A stretch of DNA of 64,000 bases from an uncultured Candidatus Melainabacteria bacterium. Its GTDB lineage: Bacteria > Cyanobacteriota > Vampirovibrionia > Gastranaerophilales > Gastranaerophilaceae. A model generated the notes under the pieces. The model had not been told where the DNA came from and made no database searches. It saw nothing but the letters and a program-made list of their open reading frames with translations. Below are positions 26,962 through 36,086 of this stretch, one piece after another. The DNA is taken from contig CAKVCZ010000013.1 of the NCBI GenBank assembly GCA_934726055.1, positions 12,564 through 76,563 of the forward strand, given 5' to 3'. Position numbers and translations under genes: made by a program. Numbering within the stretch: position 1 is the stretch's first letter; every line of letters starts with the position of its first letter.

Positions 26962-28614
26962 ATGGCTAAGAAAATTGTATTCCAAGAAGATGCAAGAAAA
27001 GCATTATTAAAAGGTATCGATGCAGTAGCAGATGCCGTAAAAGTTACACTTGGACCAAAAGGTCGTAACGTAATTTTAGAAAAAAAATACGGTGCTCCTC
27101 AAATCGTTAACGATGGTGTTACTATCGCAAAAGAAATCGAATTAAAAGATGGTTTGGAAAATGCAGGTGCACAATTATTAAAAGAAGTTTCTTCTAAAAC
27201 TAATGATGTAGCCGGTGATGGTACTACAACAGCTTCTGTTTTAGCTCAAGCTATTGTAAGAGAAGGTTTGAGAAACTTAACTGCAGGTGCTAACCCAATG
27301 AGCATTAAACGTGGTATTGACAAAGCAGTTGAACTTTCAGTAGAAAAAATTAAATCTATGTCTAAAGCTGTTGCTACAAAAGAAGAAATTGCACAAGTTG
27401 CAACAATTTCTGCCGGCAACAACTCTGAAATTGGTGAATTAATCGCTGAAGCTATGGAAAAAGTTGGTAACGAAGGTGTTATCACAGTTGAAGAAAGCAA
27501 ATCTTTCGGAACTAATTTAAAAGTTGTTGAAGGTATGCAATTTGATAAAGGTTATATTTCTCCATACTTCGTAACTGATACAGAAAGAATGGAAGCAGTT
27601 TTGGAAGATGCTTATGTTTTATGTGTAAACAAAAAAATCAACTTAATCCAAGACTTAGTTCCAATTCTTGAACAAGTTGCAAGAGAAGGCAAATCATTAC
27701 TATTAATTGCTGAGGATGTTGAAGGTGAAGCTTTAGCAACATTAGTTGTTAATACAATGAGAAAAGTTATCAGAGCAGTTGCAGTTAAAGCTCCTGGTTT
27801 TGGCGACAGAAGAAAAGCTATGTTAGAAGATATCGCTATTTTAACAGGCGGTCAAATGTTCACTGAAGAATTAGGAACTAAATTAGAAAACTTAACTATC
27901 GATATGATGGGTACTGCAAAACGTGTAACTGTTTCTAAAGATGAAACAACTATCGTTGTTGGGGAAGCAACAAAACAAGCAGTAATGGAAAGAGTTGCAT
28001 TAATTAAGAAACAAATCGAACAATCTGATTCTGATTACGATAAAGAAAAATTACAAGAACGTATCGCTAAATTATCAGGTGGTGTTGCAGTTATTGAAGT
28101 TGGTGCAGCTACTGAAGTTGAATTAAAAGAAAGAAAATTAAGAATTGAAGATGCTCTAAATGCAACAAGAGCTGCTAACGAAGAAGGTATCGTTCCAGGT
28201 GGTGGTGTTGCTCTATTAAGAGTTCAACAATACTTAGAAGAGCAATTAGCTTCAATAGAATTTGCATTAGATGATGAAAAAATCGGCTACAAAATCCTAA
28301 CTGCGGCATTAGACATTCCTCTAAGATTAATTGCTAACAACGCAGGTGCTTCTTCTGATGTTGTTGTTGAAACTGTTAAATCAGAAAAGAACTCTTACGG
28401 TTATGATGCATTATTAAATACTTACACTGATATGTTTAAATCAGGTATTGTTGATCCTGCAAAAGTAACTCGTTCAGCATTAGAAAATGCAGCATCTATC
28501 GCAGCTATGTTATTAACTACTGAAGCTGCAGTTGTTGATATTCCAGAAGAAAAAGCAGCTGCTCCTGATATGTCAGCTATGGCTGGTATGGGCGGCATGG
28601 GCGGTATGATGTAA
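26962..28614 (+). CDS. groEL: Chaperonin GroEL
   Basis: The 60-kDa ATP-driven folding chamber. ATP-binding segments LGPKGRNV and AGDGTTTASVLA are present, as is GGGVALLR near 410. The C-terminus ends in the usual Gly-Met repeat (GMGGMGGMM). The length of 550 aa is normal. The ribosome-binding site is AAAGGGAAA. A strong terminator follows. Confidence 0.98.
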   Translation: MAKKIVFQEDARKALLKGIDAVADAVKVTLGPKGRNVILEKKYGAPQIVNDGVTIAKEIELKDGLENAGAQLLKEVSSKTNDVAGDGTTTASVLAQAIVREGLRNLTAGANPMSIKRGIDKAVELSVEKIKSMSKAVATKEEIAQVATISAGNNSEIGELIAEAMEKVGNEGVITVEESKSFGTNLKVVEGMQFDKGYISPYFVTDTERMEAVLEDAYVLCVNKKINLIQDLVPILEQVAREGKSLLLIAEDVEGEALATLVVNTMRKVIRAVAVKAPGFGDRRKAMLEDIAILTGGQMFTEELGTKLENLTIDMMGTAKRVTVSKDETTIVVGEATKQAVMERVALIKKQIEQSDSDYDKEKLQERIAKLSGGVAVIEVGAATEVELKERKLRIEDALNATRAANEEGIVPGGGVALLRVQQYLEEQLASIEFALDDEKIGYKILTAALDIPLRLIANNAGASSDVVVETVKSEKNSYGYDALLNTYTDMFKSGIVDPAKVTRSALENAASIAAMLLTTEAAVVDIPEEKAAAPDMSAMAGMGGMGGMM

Positions 28615-28649
28615 TTTACATAAATTACAAAATACTGACTAAAATATTA

Positions 28650-28686
28650 AAATCGGGCATTTTGCAAATTGCAAAATGCCCGATTT
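28650..28686. terminator. Bidirectional terminator between groEL and cca
   Basis: An 18-bp perfect inverted repeat (28650-28667 with 28669-28686) with core CGGGCATTTTGCAA and A/T ends on both sides. It suits ending groEL on the plus strand and cca on the minus strand. Confidence 0.9.
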
Positions 28687-28697
28687 ATTTAAAATTT

Positions 28698-30116
28698 CTA
28701 CACAGTCTGCATGTGCGAATTTTTTACAAATGCTATTGCCTGTTCTTTTGTTGTAATGTTTCCATTTAACTGTTCTTCATGCAATGAATCTAACAAATCT
28801 CCCAACTCTTTCGAAGGTTTTATCTTAATCAATTCCATAACTTCTTCACCTGAAAGCAATTTTGGTAAAGGTTTTAGAGTTTCTCTTACTCGCAAATAAT
28901 AAGACAGAAGCTCTTGAAGTCCTGAAATATTTTTCTTTACCATTTCGTCTGTTACTGCTTCACCTCTGGCAGAAAGCCTATCTGACATTGCAAGAATAAT
29001 ATTATCTATAACATTATTTTTCATTTTTCTTATATATCGTAACTTTACTTTATCGCTTAATCCTTCTGTTGCAATAACATGTGATGGGTAAATATGATAT
29101 TTTATCATATCCGAGATATATTCTATTTGTTTTTTGGAAAATTTTAAATTTCGCAAAATTTTTGGACACATCTCTGCTCCAATATATTCATGTTTAATAA
29201 ATCTATGTCTTCCGGTATTTTCTTCTATTGTCCAACAGGAAAATTTGCCTATATCATGCATAAATCCTGCAAGCTTTAAATATGCTAAACGCCTAAATGC
29301 ACCAAAATCAACAGAATCCAGATGTGTTTTTACATCCTTGTTTGCTATTTTGTAAAAATTTTCTATCTGCCTAACTGTTTCAATTAAATGACCAATTAAA
29401 GGTAAATGATGATGAGAATTTGGCGGAACTTTTTTTACATCCAAAAATATTGGCAAAATTTCGCACAAAAGCTCACATTCATCCAAATTTTTCAATGCTT
29501 TAACTGTATCTTTCGCATCAAAAAGTTTCATTATTTCATAATTAACCCGCTCTTTTGCAGGATTATTTATAAGTAAATGATGTTTCTTTACTATTTTTTT
29601 TAATTCATCAGTTATATCAAAACCTGTTACAGCTTGAAATCTAAATATTCTAAGCAATCTTAAAGGATCATCAACTAAATTTTGTTCATCAATGATATTT
29701 ATTTGTCCATTTTGTATATCATCAAAACCACCAAACAAATCAACAAACTTGTTATCGGATAAATCAAAAGCTATCGCATTCATTCTCAAATCCCGACGAG
29801 CTAAATCTTTTTCAAGACTGTTTTCAATAGGATTTGTTATATCTATGCAATTAACTTTATCTTTTAAAACCAGCCTATAAATTTTATTCTCTTCATCAAG
29901 CGAAATAAATGTTGCACCTAAATTTTCAGACAAACCCTTTGCAAAAATTTTTGCATCTTGATTTACAACAATAATATCTTTATCAAAATTGTTTTTACCT
30001 AAACAAAAATCTCTAATCACTCCACCTACAAGTAAAACCCTCGTTTTACCTGCATATTTACGAATTTTAGATATTAATTCATCATTTTGTATTTTATTAA
30101 ATATTTGAGAATTCAT
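28698..30116 (-). CDS. cca: CCA tRNA nucleotidyltransferase with HD domain
   Basis: Adds or repairs the 3' CCA of tRNAs; poly(A) polymerase is the close alternative. The nucleotidyltransferase head has LLVGGVIRDFCLG followed by the DKDI metal motif, then RRDLRMNAIAFDL and the RLLRIFRF helix. A C-terminal HD domain has HDIGK near residue 287. The start was set at ATG 30116 because the longer frame begins with TTG, giving 472 aa; it overlaps rsmE by 20 bases. The tRNA in this window lacks an encoded CCA, so such an enzyme is required. Confidence 0.9.
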   Translation of the reverse strand: MNSQIFNKIQNDELISKIRKYAGKTRVLLVGGVIRDFCLGKNNFDKDIIVVNQDAKIFAKGLSENLGATFISLDEENKIYRLVLKDKVNCIDITNPIENSLEKDLARRDLRMNAIAFDLSDNKFVDLFGGFDDIQNGQINIIDEQNLVDDPLRLLRIFRFQAVTGFDITDELKKIVKKHHLLINNPAKERVNYEIMKLFDAKDTVKALKNLDECELLCEILPIFLDVKKVPPNSHHHLPLIGHLIETVRQIENFYKIANKDVKTHLDSVDFGAFRRLAYLKLAGFMHDIGKFSCWTIEENTGRHRFIKHEYIGAEMCPKILRNLKFSKKQIEYISDMIKYHIYPSHVIATEGLSDKVKLRYIRKMKNNVIDNIILAMSDRLSARGEAVTDEMVKKNISGLQELLSYYLRVRETLKPLPKLLSGEEVMELIKIKPSKELGDLLDSLHEEQLNGNITTKEQAIAFVKNSHMQTV

Positions 30117-30834
30117 AAATAATATTTCCAAGTCCGACAATAACTGCCGTTTCTGCCTTTAAAATTAATTCGCCGAGTGTCAACATTATGATATCATTTT
30201 TTTCAAATAATTCAAACTCTCGTTTTGAAAAACCACCCTCCGGTCCTATTATAACTAATACCTTTTCATCTTTTTTAATTGGATTTTCCTTTGCAAATTC
30301 TCTTAATGTCTTTTTATAATCCCTTTCACAAAATGCTATTATTTTATCGAATTTTTCATTTTTTATAACATCTTCTAATTTTATCAAATCAAAACATTGC
30401 GGAATATCCGCTCTTTCACACTGTTTTGAGGCTTCGTACATTATTTTTTGCCACTTTGGAATTTTCTTTTCAATAACATTTTTTGCAACTGAACAATTAT
30501 CTGTTAATGTCGGATAAATCCCTCTTACACCCAATTCGGTCGCTTTTTCAATAACCAAAGATTGAAAATCACTTCTTAAAGGAGATTGAGCCAAGTACAA
30601 ATTAAATTTTAAACTGTTTTCTGAAGGATACTTCTTTTCAATTTGAACTTTTATATCTGCTTTTGTTATATCAACAATTTTACCTTCAATTTTTATTCTG
30701 TTTTCATTTACCATCAGAATTTTTTCGCCAATTTTTGCACGCAAAGACCTTGCTATATGCTGATAATTTTCTTTATCATCAATTATAACAAGGTCATTTA
30801 CAATATTTTCGTTTTTTATAAAAAAATGCGGCAT
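30097..30834 (-). CDS. rsmE: 16S rRNA (uracil1498-N3)-methyltransferase
   Basis: A SPOUT-class methyltransferase acting on 16S rRNA in assembled 30S. The PUA-like N-terminus starts MPHFFIK; KATELGVRGIYP, SKQCERADIP and the knot segment VLVIIGPEGGFSKREFELF with LTLGELILKAETAV are classic RsmE. The start was set at 30834 (MPHFF), 1 base after the stop of the pentapeptide gene; an upstream start would add 11 residues not seen in the family. The length is 245 aa. Confidence 0.93.
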   Translation of the reverse strand: MPHFFIKNENIVNDLVIIDDKENYQHIARSLRAKIGEKILMVNENRIKIEGKIVDITKADIKVQIEKKYPSENSLKFNLYLAQSPLRSDFQSLVIEKATELGVRGIYPTLTDNCSVAKNVIEKKIPKWQKIMYEASKQCERADIPQCFDLIKLEDVIKNEKFDKIIAFCERDYKKTLREFAKENPIKKDEKVLVIIGPEGGFSKREFELFEKNDIIMLTLGELILKAETAVIVGLGNIIYEFSNI

Positions 30835-30835
30835 A

Positions 30836-31366
30836 TTAATAATCTGATGGAGTTGAATCATCTTCATCTTTTAGAGAAGACAAATCATCGCTATAAGTTG
30901 AATCAAAATCTTCAGGTAACATATCAGAATCCGGCCATACTGTTTCATCATCAAATCTGCATGCACCCATATTTAGAGAAGCTGAAAAATCTGAATTTGA
31001 CAAATCACTTTCTTCAAATACACAACCGGCCATATCTGAATCATTAAACACACAATAATTTACAACTGCATAAGAAAAATCTGCACTTGGTAAAATCGCA
31101 TCTGTAAAATCACATTCAACTAAATTTGAACGAGTAAAATCAACTGATGTTAAATCACAATTGTTAAACTTAACTTCAGTTAAATGAGAATCCGCAAAAG
31201 AACTTGAGTTTAAATCAACATCTGTAAAATCAACTTCTGTTAAAATAATATTTGAAAAATCAACTTCACTTAAATCAATATCTTCTTTGCCTTTTTTCCA
31301 TTCATTAAATTTTTCCGGATCTTCTTGAATTAATTTTATTAATTCGTCTTTTGTGTACTCACTCAT
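30836..31366 (-). CDS. Pentapeptide-repeat protein
   Basis: 176 residues. From about residue 30 to 135 it is built of A(D/N)LxxxxF-type pentapeptides (e.g. LTEVDFTDVDLNSSSFADSHL), predicting a right-handed quadrilateral beta-helix. The N-terminus is helical and the tail is very acidic (Asp/Ser rich). Such helices can mimic DNA and bind gyrase, or act as scaffolds. The strong negative charge fits but does not prove mimicry. It lies between two response regulators and rsmE in one chain of genes. Confidence 0.85.
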   Translation of the reverse strand: MSEYTKDELIKLIQEDPEKFNEWKKGKEDIDLSEVDFSNIILTEVDFTDVDLNSSSFADSHLTEVKFNNCDLTSVDFTRSNLVECDFTDAILPSADFSYAVVNYCVFNDSDMAGCVFEESDLSNSDFSASLNMGACRFDDETVWPDSDMLPEDFDSTYSDDLSSLKDEDDSTPSDY

Positions 31367-31383
31367 AATTGTCTCCTATATAT

Positions 31384-32013
31384 TTACTGTTCTATTAAAT
31401 TCATTTGCATACCCAAAAGAACCGCCTGAGTTCTGTTTGTAACTTTTAATTTTTTAAAAATACTGTTCATATGAGTTTTTACCGTAACTTCTTTTAAAAA
31501 TAGTTTTTCGGCTATATCATGATTACTTGCACCCTTTGCAACCATAGTCAAAACTTCTTTTTCTCTTTGCGTTAATGGTTCTGCTTGCTCTTTTGAACCA
31601 AAAGAAATATCTACATTTTTAATTTCTTTTTTATTCCAATTAGAACGCCTTAAAACAGCCTCAATTCTTGCTAATAAGTTTGGCAATACAAAAGGTTTTA
31701 CAACATAATCATCTGCACCAATTTTCAATCCTGACACAATTTTTTGTTCTTCACTAACCGCTGTAATCATAATTACCGGTATCATTTTTGTTTTTTCTCC
31801 GGCTCTTATCGCTTTTAATGTATCCCATCCGTTCATATTCGGCATCATTACATCCAAAAGAACCAAATCTATTTTATCAGAATCTTTTGACAAAACCTTT
31901 AGAGCCTGAAGTCCATCTACTGCTGTTACTATTTCATAACCATACATTGGAAGAGCATCTTCAAGATATTTAGGATTATCATCAACTATTAATATTTTTG
32001 CTAATTCTGACAT
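31384..32013 (-). CDS. Response regulator, receiver plus LuxR-type HTH
   Basis: 209 residues. The receiver domain (about 5-120) has the acidic pair Asp11-Asp12, phospho-acceptor Asp54 in VLLDVMMPNMNG, and KPF near 107. The C-terminal LuxR/NarL helix-turn-helix (about 145-205) has LTQREKEVLTMVAKGASNHDIAEKLF. It is a transcription factor controlled by phosphorylation. There is no histidine kinase nearby, so the partner is unknown. It is 11 bases after the second regulator. Confidence 0.93.
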   Translation of the reverse strand: MSELAKILIVDDNPKYLEDALPMYGYEIVTAVDGLQALKVLSKDSDKIDLVLLDVMMPNMNGWDTLKAIRAGEKTKMIPVIMITAVSEEQKIVSGLKIGADDYVVKPFVLPNLLARIEAVLRRSNWNKKEIKNVDISFGSKEQAEPLTQREKEVLTMVAKGASNHDIAEKLFLKEVTVKTHMNSIFKKLKVTNRTQAVLLGMQMNLIEQ

Positions 32014-32024
32014 TTTACCTCTTG

Positions 32025-32675
32025 TTATACAATTTTATTTTTTAACGCTTTCAGTGCTGCTTGAAGTCTATCATCAACTTCCAATTTTTGCAAGATACTC
32101 GCAACATGTGCTTTGGTTGTATTTATACTTACACTCAATTCATTAGCAATGTCCGTATTACTGTATCCCTCTGTAATAAGCTTTAATATCTGCAATTCTC
32201 TTGCTGTAAGATTATAATCTATTTTCAAAACATTTTCAGATTGATTTTGATTTGTTGTTGCAGCTCTTAGAACAATATGTGCGATAGAAGGATCAAACCA
32301 AGCTGCTCCGTCTAACACGGATTGAACAACAGCCATCAACCTTTGCGGATTAATTTCTTTTGAACAATATGCATTTGCACCGGCTTTTATACTTTCTAAA
32401 ACTTCATTCTCATCATTATGAGAAGTTAATATAACTATTTTTATGTCTTTATTCTTTGACCGAATTACTTTTGCTGCTTCTATACCGTTCATATTCGGTA
32501 AACCAAGATCCAAAATAATTAAATCTACAACAAAATTATCTACAATTTCAATACCTTTTTCAGCAGAACTTGCCTCATAAATTTCTCCGACAAAATCCAC
32601 ACCTTCAAACGTAGTTTTTAAGCCAAATCTTGTTAATTCGTGATCTTCAATTATAAGTATATTGTATTTACTCAT
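32025..32675 (-). CDS. NarL-type response regulator
   Basis: 216 residues from the chosen start. Receiver domain with Glu10-Asp11 and phospho-acceptor Asp56 (LIILDLGLPNMNG), then a LuxR helix-turn-helix with LTARELQILKLITEGYSNTDIANEL. The start was placed at 32675 (MSKYNILIIEDHE) because the TPR gene stop overlaps it by one base (TAATG) and the upstream extension is not receiver-like. It is about as distant from its downstream neighbour as unrelated family members, so this is not a recent duplication. Confidence 0.93.
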   Translation of the reverse strand: MSKYNILIIEDHELTRFGLKTTFEGVDFVGEIYEASSAEKGIEIVDNFVVDLIILDLGLPNMNGIEAAKVIRSKNKDIKIVILTSHNDENEVLESIKAGANAYCSKEINPQRLMAVVQSVLDGAAWFDPSIAHIVLRAATTNQNQSENVLKIDYNLTARELQILKLITEGYSNTDIANELSVSINTTKAHVASILQKLEVDDRLQAALKALKNKIV

Positions 32676-34243
32676 TATAAATTTAATTCTTTCTTTGCTT
32701 CCTGACAATTAGGATTTAATTTTAAACATTTTTGAAAATATAATGCTGCTGTTTGAATATCATCATGGCTTTTGTATATAAGTCCTTGATAATAGTAGTA
32801 TCTGTAATCATTTTGATTTAAATAATAAACGGTTGATAAATAATCTTGTGCAAGACTAAAATTATCTCTGTTAATTTCATACCTTGCCAAACCAAGCCAT
32901 GCATCCGTATATGTTATGTTTATACCAAGAGCCTTTTTTAAATAGTTTAATTGTTTAAAAGGTTCTGTCATTGCAATATTATAATATGCTTCAACAGATG
33001 TTGATGAAGTTTTTAAAGCTTTTTCAAACATCGCTTTTGCAAGCTTTTCTTCCCCTTGTTTTTGGTAAATCTCTGCAATTTTAACTTGAGCATCAGAAGA
33101 AACAGATTTATCCTTTTCAGCTTTTTCAAAATCCTTCAACGCATTTTTATAATCTTTTTTAATAAAATTTAATTTACCTCTTGTCATTCTTGCATCGGCT
33201 AAATTTTTATTTTTCTTAATTGCTTTTTGTGCTGAATCTTGAGCCTTTTCATATTCATTCATTGCTAAATAAACTTTACTCATTAAGGAATTTACTTTTG
33301 CATTATTTGCTTTATTCTTTCCTAATGCATTTTGTAAGGCTCTTATTGATTTAGAATATTCTGATTGATAAAAATAATAATATCCTAAGTGATAATTTTT
33401 CAACCAATCTTTTTCCGCAGACTTATAAAGAACATATTGCTCAATTGAATTTACACGTCTTTGAAGTTCAGATTCAGTCAATGGTTCCTTTTTTATATGA
33501 CTTACTATTTTTAGTGCGGTTTGCGGTTTTGCACCATCTGCATAAATTTGTGCCTGCAATATTTGATAATTTAAATTTTGTGGATTTTTTGAAACCGCAG
33601 AATTTATATATTGTCTTGCAACTTGAAGATTGTTTGATTTATAAGCTGCCAATGCGGCTATATAATTTGCATAATCATAGTTTTTTAACAAATCTGACTG
33701 TTTAATTATATCATCCAAAGATTCTTTTGCCTGATCGTTATACATTATATTTGCATAAGCTTCTGCCAAATATATTTCTTCTTTATAAGTAAGTCTTTTA
33801 TTAGGATAGAAGAATTTTTTTAAATTTTCAACATGATTTGATGTAATATCCTTATCTGACATTTTTTTTGTTGCAAATTCTGAAAGATAAAAGAAACCGT
33901 ATTCAGCCAACTTATTTGCCATCAAGGTATATCCAAAATCATTTGTTTCTACTTTATCCAATACATTTTTATATTCTTCATAAGCAACTTCTACATTGCT
34001 TTGTTTAAATTTATCAGTCGCACTCAAAAAGTCATTAAATGCTTCCATTTGAGATAATGTAATGTTAAAGTTGACAGACAACTCATTAACCTTCATTGTT
34101 GGATCTAAAAGATTAATTGCGTAATTACTAAAATCTTCATTTGTTTTAACTTTGCTTTGTTCTTCTTTCGCAAAACACAATGCCTGCACAAATAGAGTTA
34201 GTGATAAAATTGTTATAAACGAACACAGGTATTTTTTAATCAT
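32675..34243 (-). CDS. Secreted TPR-repeat protein
   Basis: 522 residues with a signal peptide (about 1-25, ending CFAKEE). The cysteine at the signal end is not in a clear lipobox. The rest is helical, with TPR-like units such as YYFYQSEYSKSIRALQNALG and AYYNIAMTEPFKQLNYLKKALG, predicting a protein-binding superhelix in the periplasm or envelope. It overlaps the HD-GYP gene upstream by 8 bases and the regulator downstream by 1, so its role may be in the same signal chain. Confidence 0.82.
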   Translation of the reverse strand: MIKKYLCSFITILSLTLFVQALCFAKEEQSKVKTNEDFSNYAINLLDPTMKVNELSVNFNITLSQMEAFNDFLSATDKFKQSNVEVAYEEYKNVLDKVETNDFGYTLMANKLAEYGFFYLSEFATKKMSDKDITSNHVENLKKFFYPNKRLTYKEEIYLAEAYANIMYNDQAKESLDDIIKQSDLLKNYDYANYIAALAAYKSNNLQVARQYINSAVSKNPQNLNYQILQAQIYADGAKPQTALKIVSHIKKEPLTESELQRRVNSIEQYVLYKSAEKDWLKNYHLGYYYFYQSEYSKSIRALQNALGKNKANNAKVNSLMSKVYLAMNEYEKAQDSAQKAIKKNKNLADARMTRGKLNFIKKDYKNALKDFEKAEKDKSVSSDAQVKIAEIYQKQGEEKLAKAMFEKALKTSSTSVEAYYNIAMTEPFKQLNYLKKALGINITYTDAWLGLARYEINRDNFSLAQDYLSTVYYLNQNDYRYYYYQGLIYKSHDDIQTAALYFQKCLKLNPNCQEAKKELNL

Positions 34244-35990
34244 TATTCATGTCCCTCATCGTTTCATACCCATAATAATATCTGTTAAACATACTTACAA
34301 AATTCTGTTGAGTATTATCAAGAGTATCCGGATCTAAGTTTAATATATCATATAAATTTTTCATTGTATATAACGATAAAAATTTACTATCTGCATCATT
34401 AATATTGAGATGATTTTCTGTTAAAAAGACCTCAATAATATCGTTACAGCGTAAATTCATAAATACATCAACAACAGCACCGTCAAAATGTGTTCCGCTG
34501 TCGTTCAATAATATATCCATTACTTTTTTTATAGGCATTTTATCGCGATAATGTCTTTTAGATGTAATTGCATCAAAAACATCAGCAACGGCTAAAATTC
34601 TACCGCCCAAAGGAATTTCATCGTGATTCAAAAATCTGTAATAACCGGAACCATCAAGTTTTTCATGGTGAGAACAAGCTATTTCGGTTACTTTTTTGAA
34701 ATCATCAGACATATGAATTTTTTGCAATATGTCATGTGTAATTTCAACGTGAGATTGAATATGCTCATATTCTTCAGGAGTTAATCGACCTTCTTTTTGC
34801 AAAACAGAATCTCTAATACCAATCTTACCTATATCGTGCAAAATTGCTGCTTTTTCAATTATATTAACTTCTCTTTCATTCAAATTCATAGCCTTTGCAA
34901 TTAGAGAAGAATACATTTTAACCCTTGTTGAATGACCTGCTGTAATCTTATCCCTAGCATCAATAGATGCAGCCAAAGTTTCAATAAAGCTTTCAAATAC
35001 AATCTTTTGTTCTTCTAACATTTTTTGTTGAGTTTTAAATAATTGTGCATTTTCAAGTGCAATTCCCGCAGATGAACCGATTGCAACCATCAAATCTTCA
35101 TCCAAATCGGAAAAACAACCTTCCAATTTATTTAAAACCTGAAATGCACCAATAATCTTTTGTTGCAAATTTTTAATTGGCATACACAAAATTGTTTTTG
35201 TTTTGTAACCGGTTTTCAAATCTATTTCAGGATTAAATCTCGGGTCATTATAGGCATCTTTAATATTGATTGTTTCTCCTGTTTTAACACAATGTCCTGC
35301 CAAACCTTTATCCGCAGGGAAACGGATTTCTGAATTTTCTAAACCCAATGCAACCTTTGACCAAATTTCATTTTTTTCCTCATCGTATAAAAAAACAGTA
35401 CATCTATCAGCTTGTATAGCCTCTTTTGTTTCTTCCGCAATTGTTTTTATCAATTGATCAATATTTGTTTCAGCAGATATTGATTGACTTATTTTAACTA
35501 ATGCAACTAATGGATCTGCTCTGTTTGCTAATAATCCGTTTGAAATTGACTGTAATTCTGTTAAATTTTCATTTATTACATTTAATAAATTCAACTCATC
35601 ATTTTTAAATGCCAAATTTTTTGCACAATCAAATGACAATTTCGCCAATTCATAATTTTTATCCGATTTGTATATAAACCCTAAAACAAACTCTACAAAT
35701 ATACGAACAGTCTTATCATCCAAATAAGTAGCCAAATATTTTGCATCACTTATTACAGATAGAGCTTCTTGATAATTGGATTTGTCTTTGATATATAACA
35801 ATACACCTTGCAAAGCCAAACATAAAGCAAAATTGGCACTATCTCTATTATCTTTTAATGTCGGTAATGCTTCTTTCAATAAATTTTCACTCATTGAATA
35901 ATTATTTTTAATAAACTCTTTTATAGCTGTATTTATTAAATTACAAGCATATTCAACACTATTATTCTTTTGTTCGTCAATTAAATCCAT
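34236..35990 (-). CDS. GAF domain plus HD-GYP-type phosphodiesterase
   Basis: 584 residues, cytoplasmic. A TPR-like N-terminus (about 1-150), a GAF sensor domain (about 160-315) and an HD-GYP domain (about 330-530) with His385-Asp386 in ILHDIGKIG and HHEKLDGSGYY at 441-451. HD-GYP enzymes break cyclic di-GMP. The third letter of the GYP signature is Tyr here, not Pro, while the metal-binding HD and HH remain, so activity is likely but unproved. No GGDEF protein is in the window. It heads a chain of seven minus-strand genes. Confidence 0.88.
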   Translation of the reverse strand: MDLIDEQKNNSVEYACNLINTAIKEFIKNNYSMSENLLKEALPTLKDNRDSANFALCLALQGVLLYIKDKSNYQEALSVISDAKYLATYLDDKTVRIFVEFVLGFIYKSDKNYELAKLSFDCAKNLAFKNDELNLLNVINENLTELQSISNGLLANRADPLVALVKISQSISAETNIDQLIKTIAEETKEAIQADRCTVFLYDEEKNEIWSKVALGLENSEIRFPADKGLAGHCVKTGETINIKDAYNDPRFNPEIDLKTGYKTKTILCMPIKNLQQKIIGAFQVLNKLEGCFSDLDEDLMVAIGSSAGIALENAQLFKTQQKMLEEQKIVFESFIETLAASIDARDKITAGHSTRVKMYSSLIAKAMNLNEREVNIIEKAAILHDIGKIGIRDSVLQKEGRLTPEEYEHIQSHVEITHDILQKIHMSDDFKKVTEIACSHHEKLDGSGYYRFLNHDEIPLGGRILAVADVFDAITSKRHYRDKMPIKKVMDILLNDSGTHFDGAVVDVFMNLRCNDIIEVFLTENHLNINDADSKFLSLYTMKNLYDILNLDPDTLDNTQQNFVSMFNRYYYGYETMRDMNND

Positions 35991-36023
35991 ATATTTTAAT
36001 TACCTTTATTATTGATATATTTT

Positions 36024-36052
36024 ATTGTACAATATTTATCATAATATTTCAA
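36024..36052 (-). promoter_or_regulatory. Sigma-70 promoter of the HD-GYP gene chain
   Basis: On the minus strand, TTGAAA (36047-36052), a 17-base spacer and TACAAT (36024-36029). It leaves a leader of roughly 27 bases with an AAAGG before the ATG at 35990. Confidence 0.6.
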
Positions 36053-36086
36053 AAAATTTTTTTATTATACAAGGTATAAAATATTA

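Noticed and set aside
28698..30116. Poly(A) polymerase rather than CCA enzyme
   Set aside because: The two cannot be fully separated by eye; the CCA role was preferred because the window's tRNA lacks encoded CCA and the HD-domain form is common for this enzyme.
32025..32675. A two-component pair with a neighbouring kinase
   Set aside because: No HisKA or HATPase motif exists in the adjoining genes; the regulators are orphans in this window.
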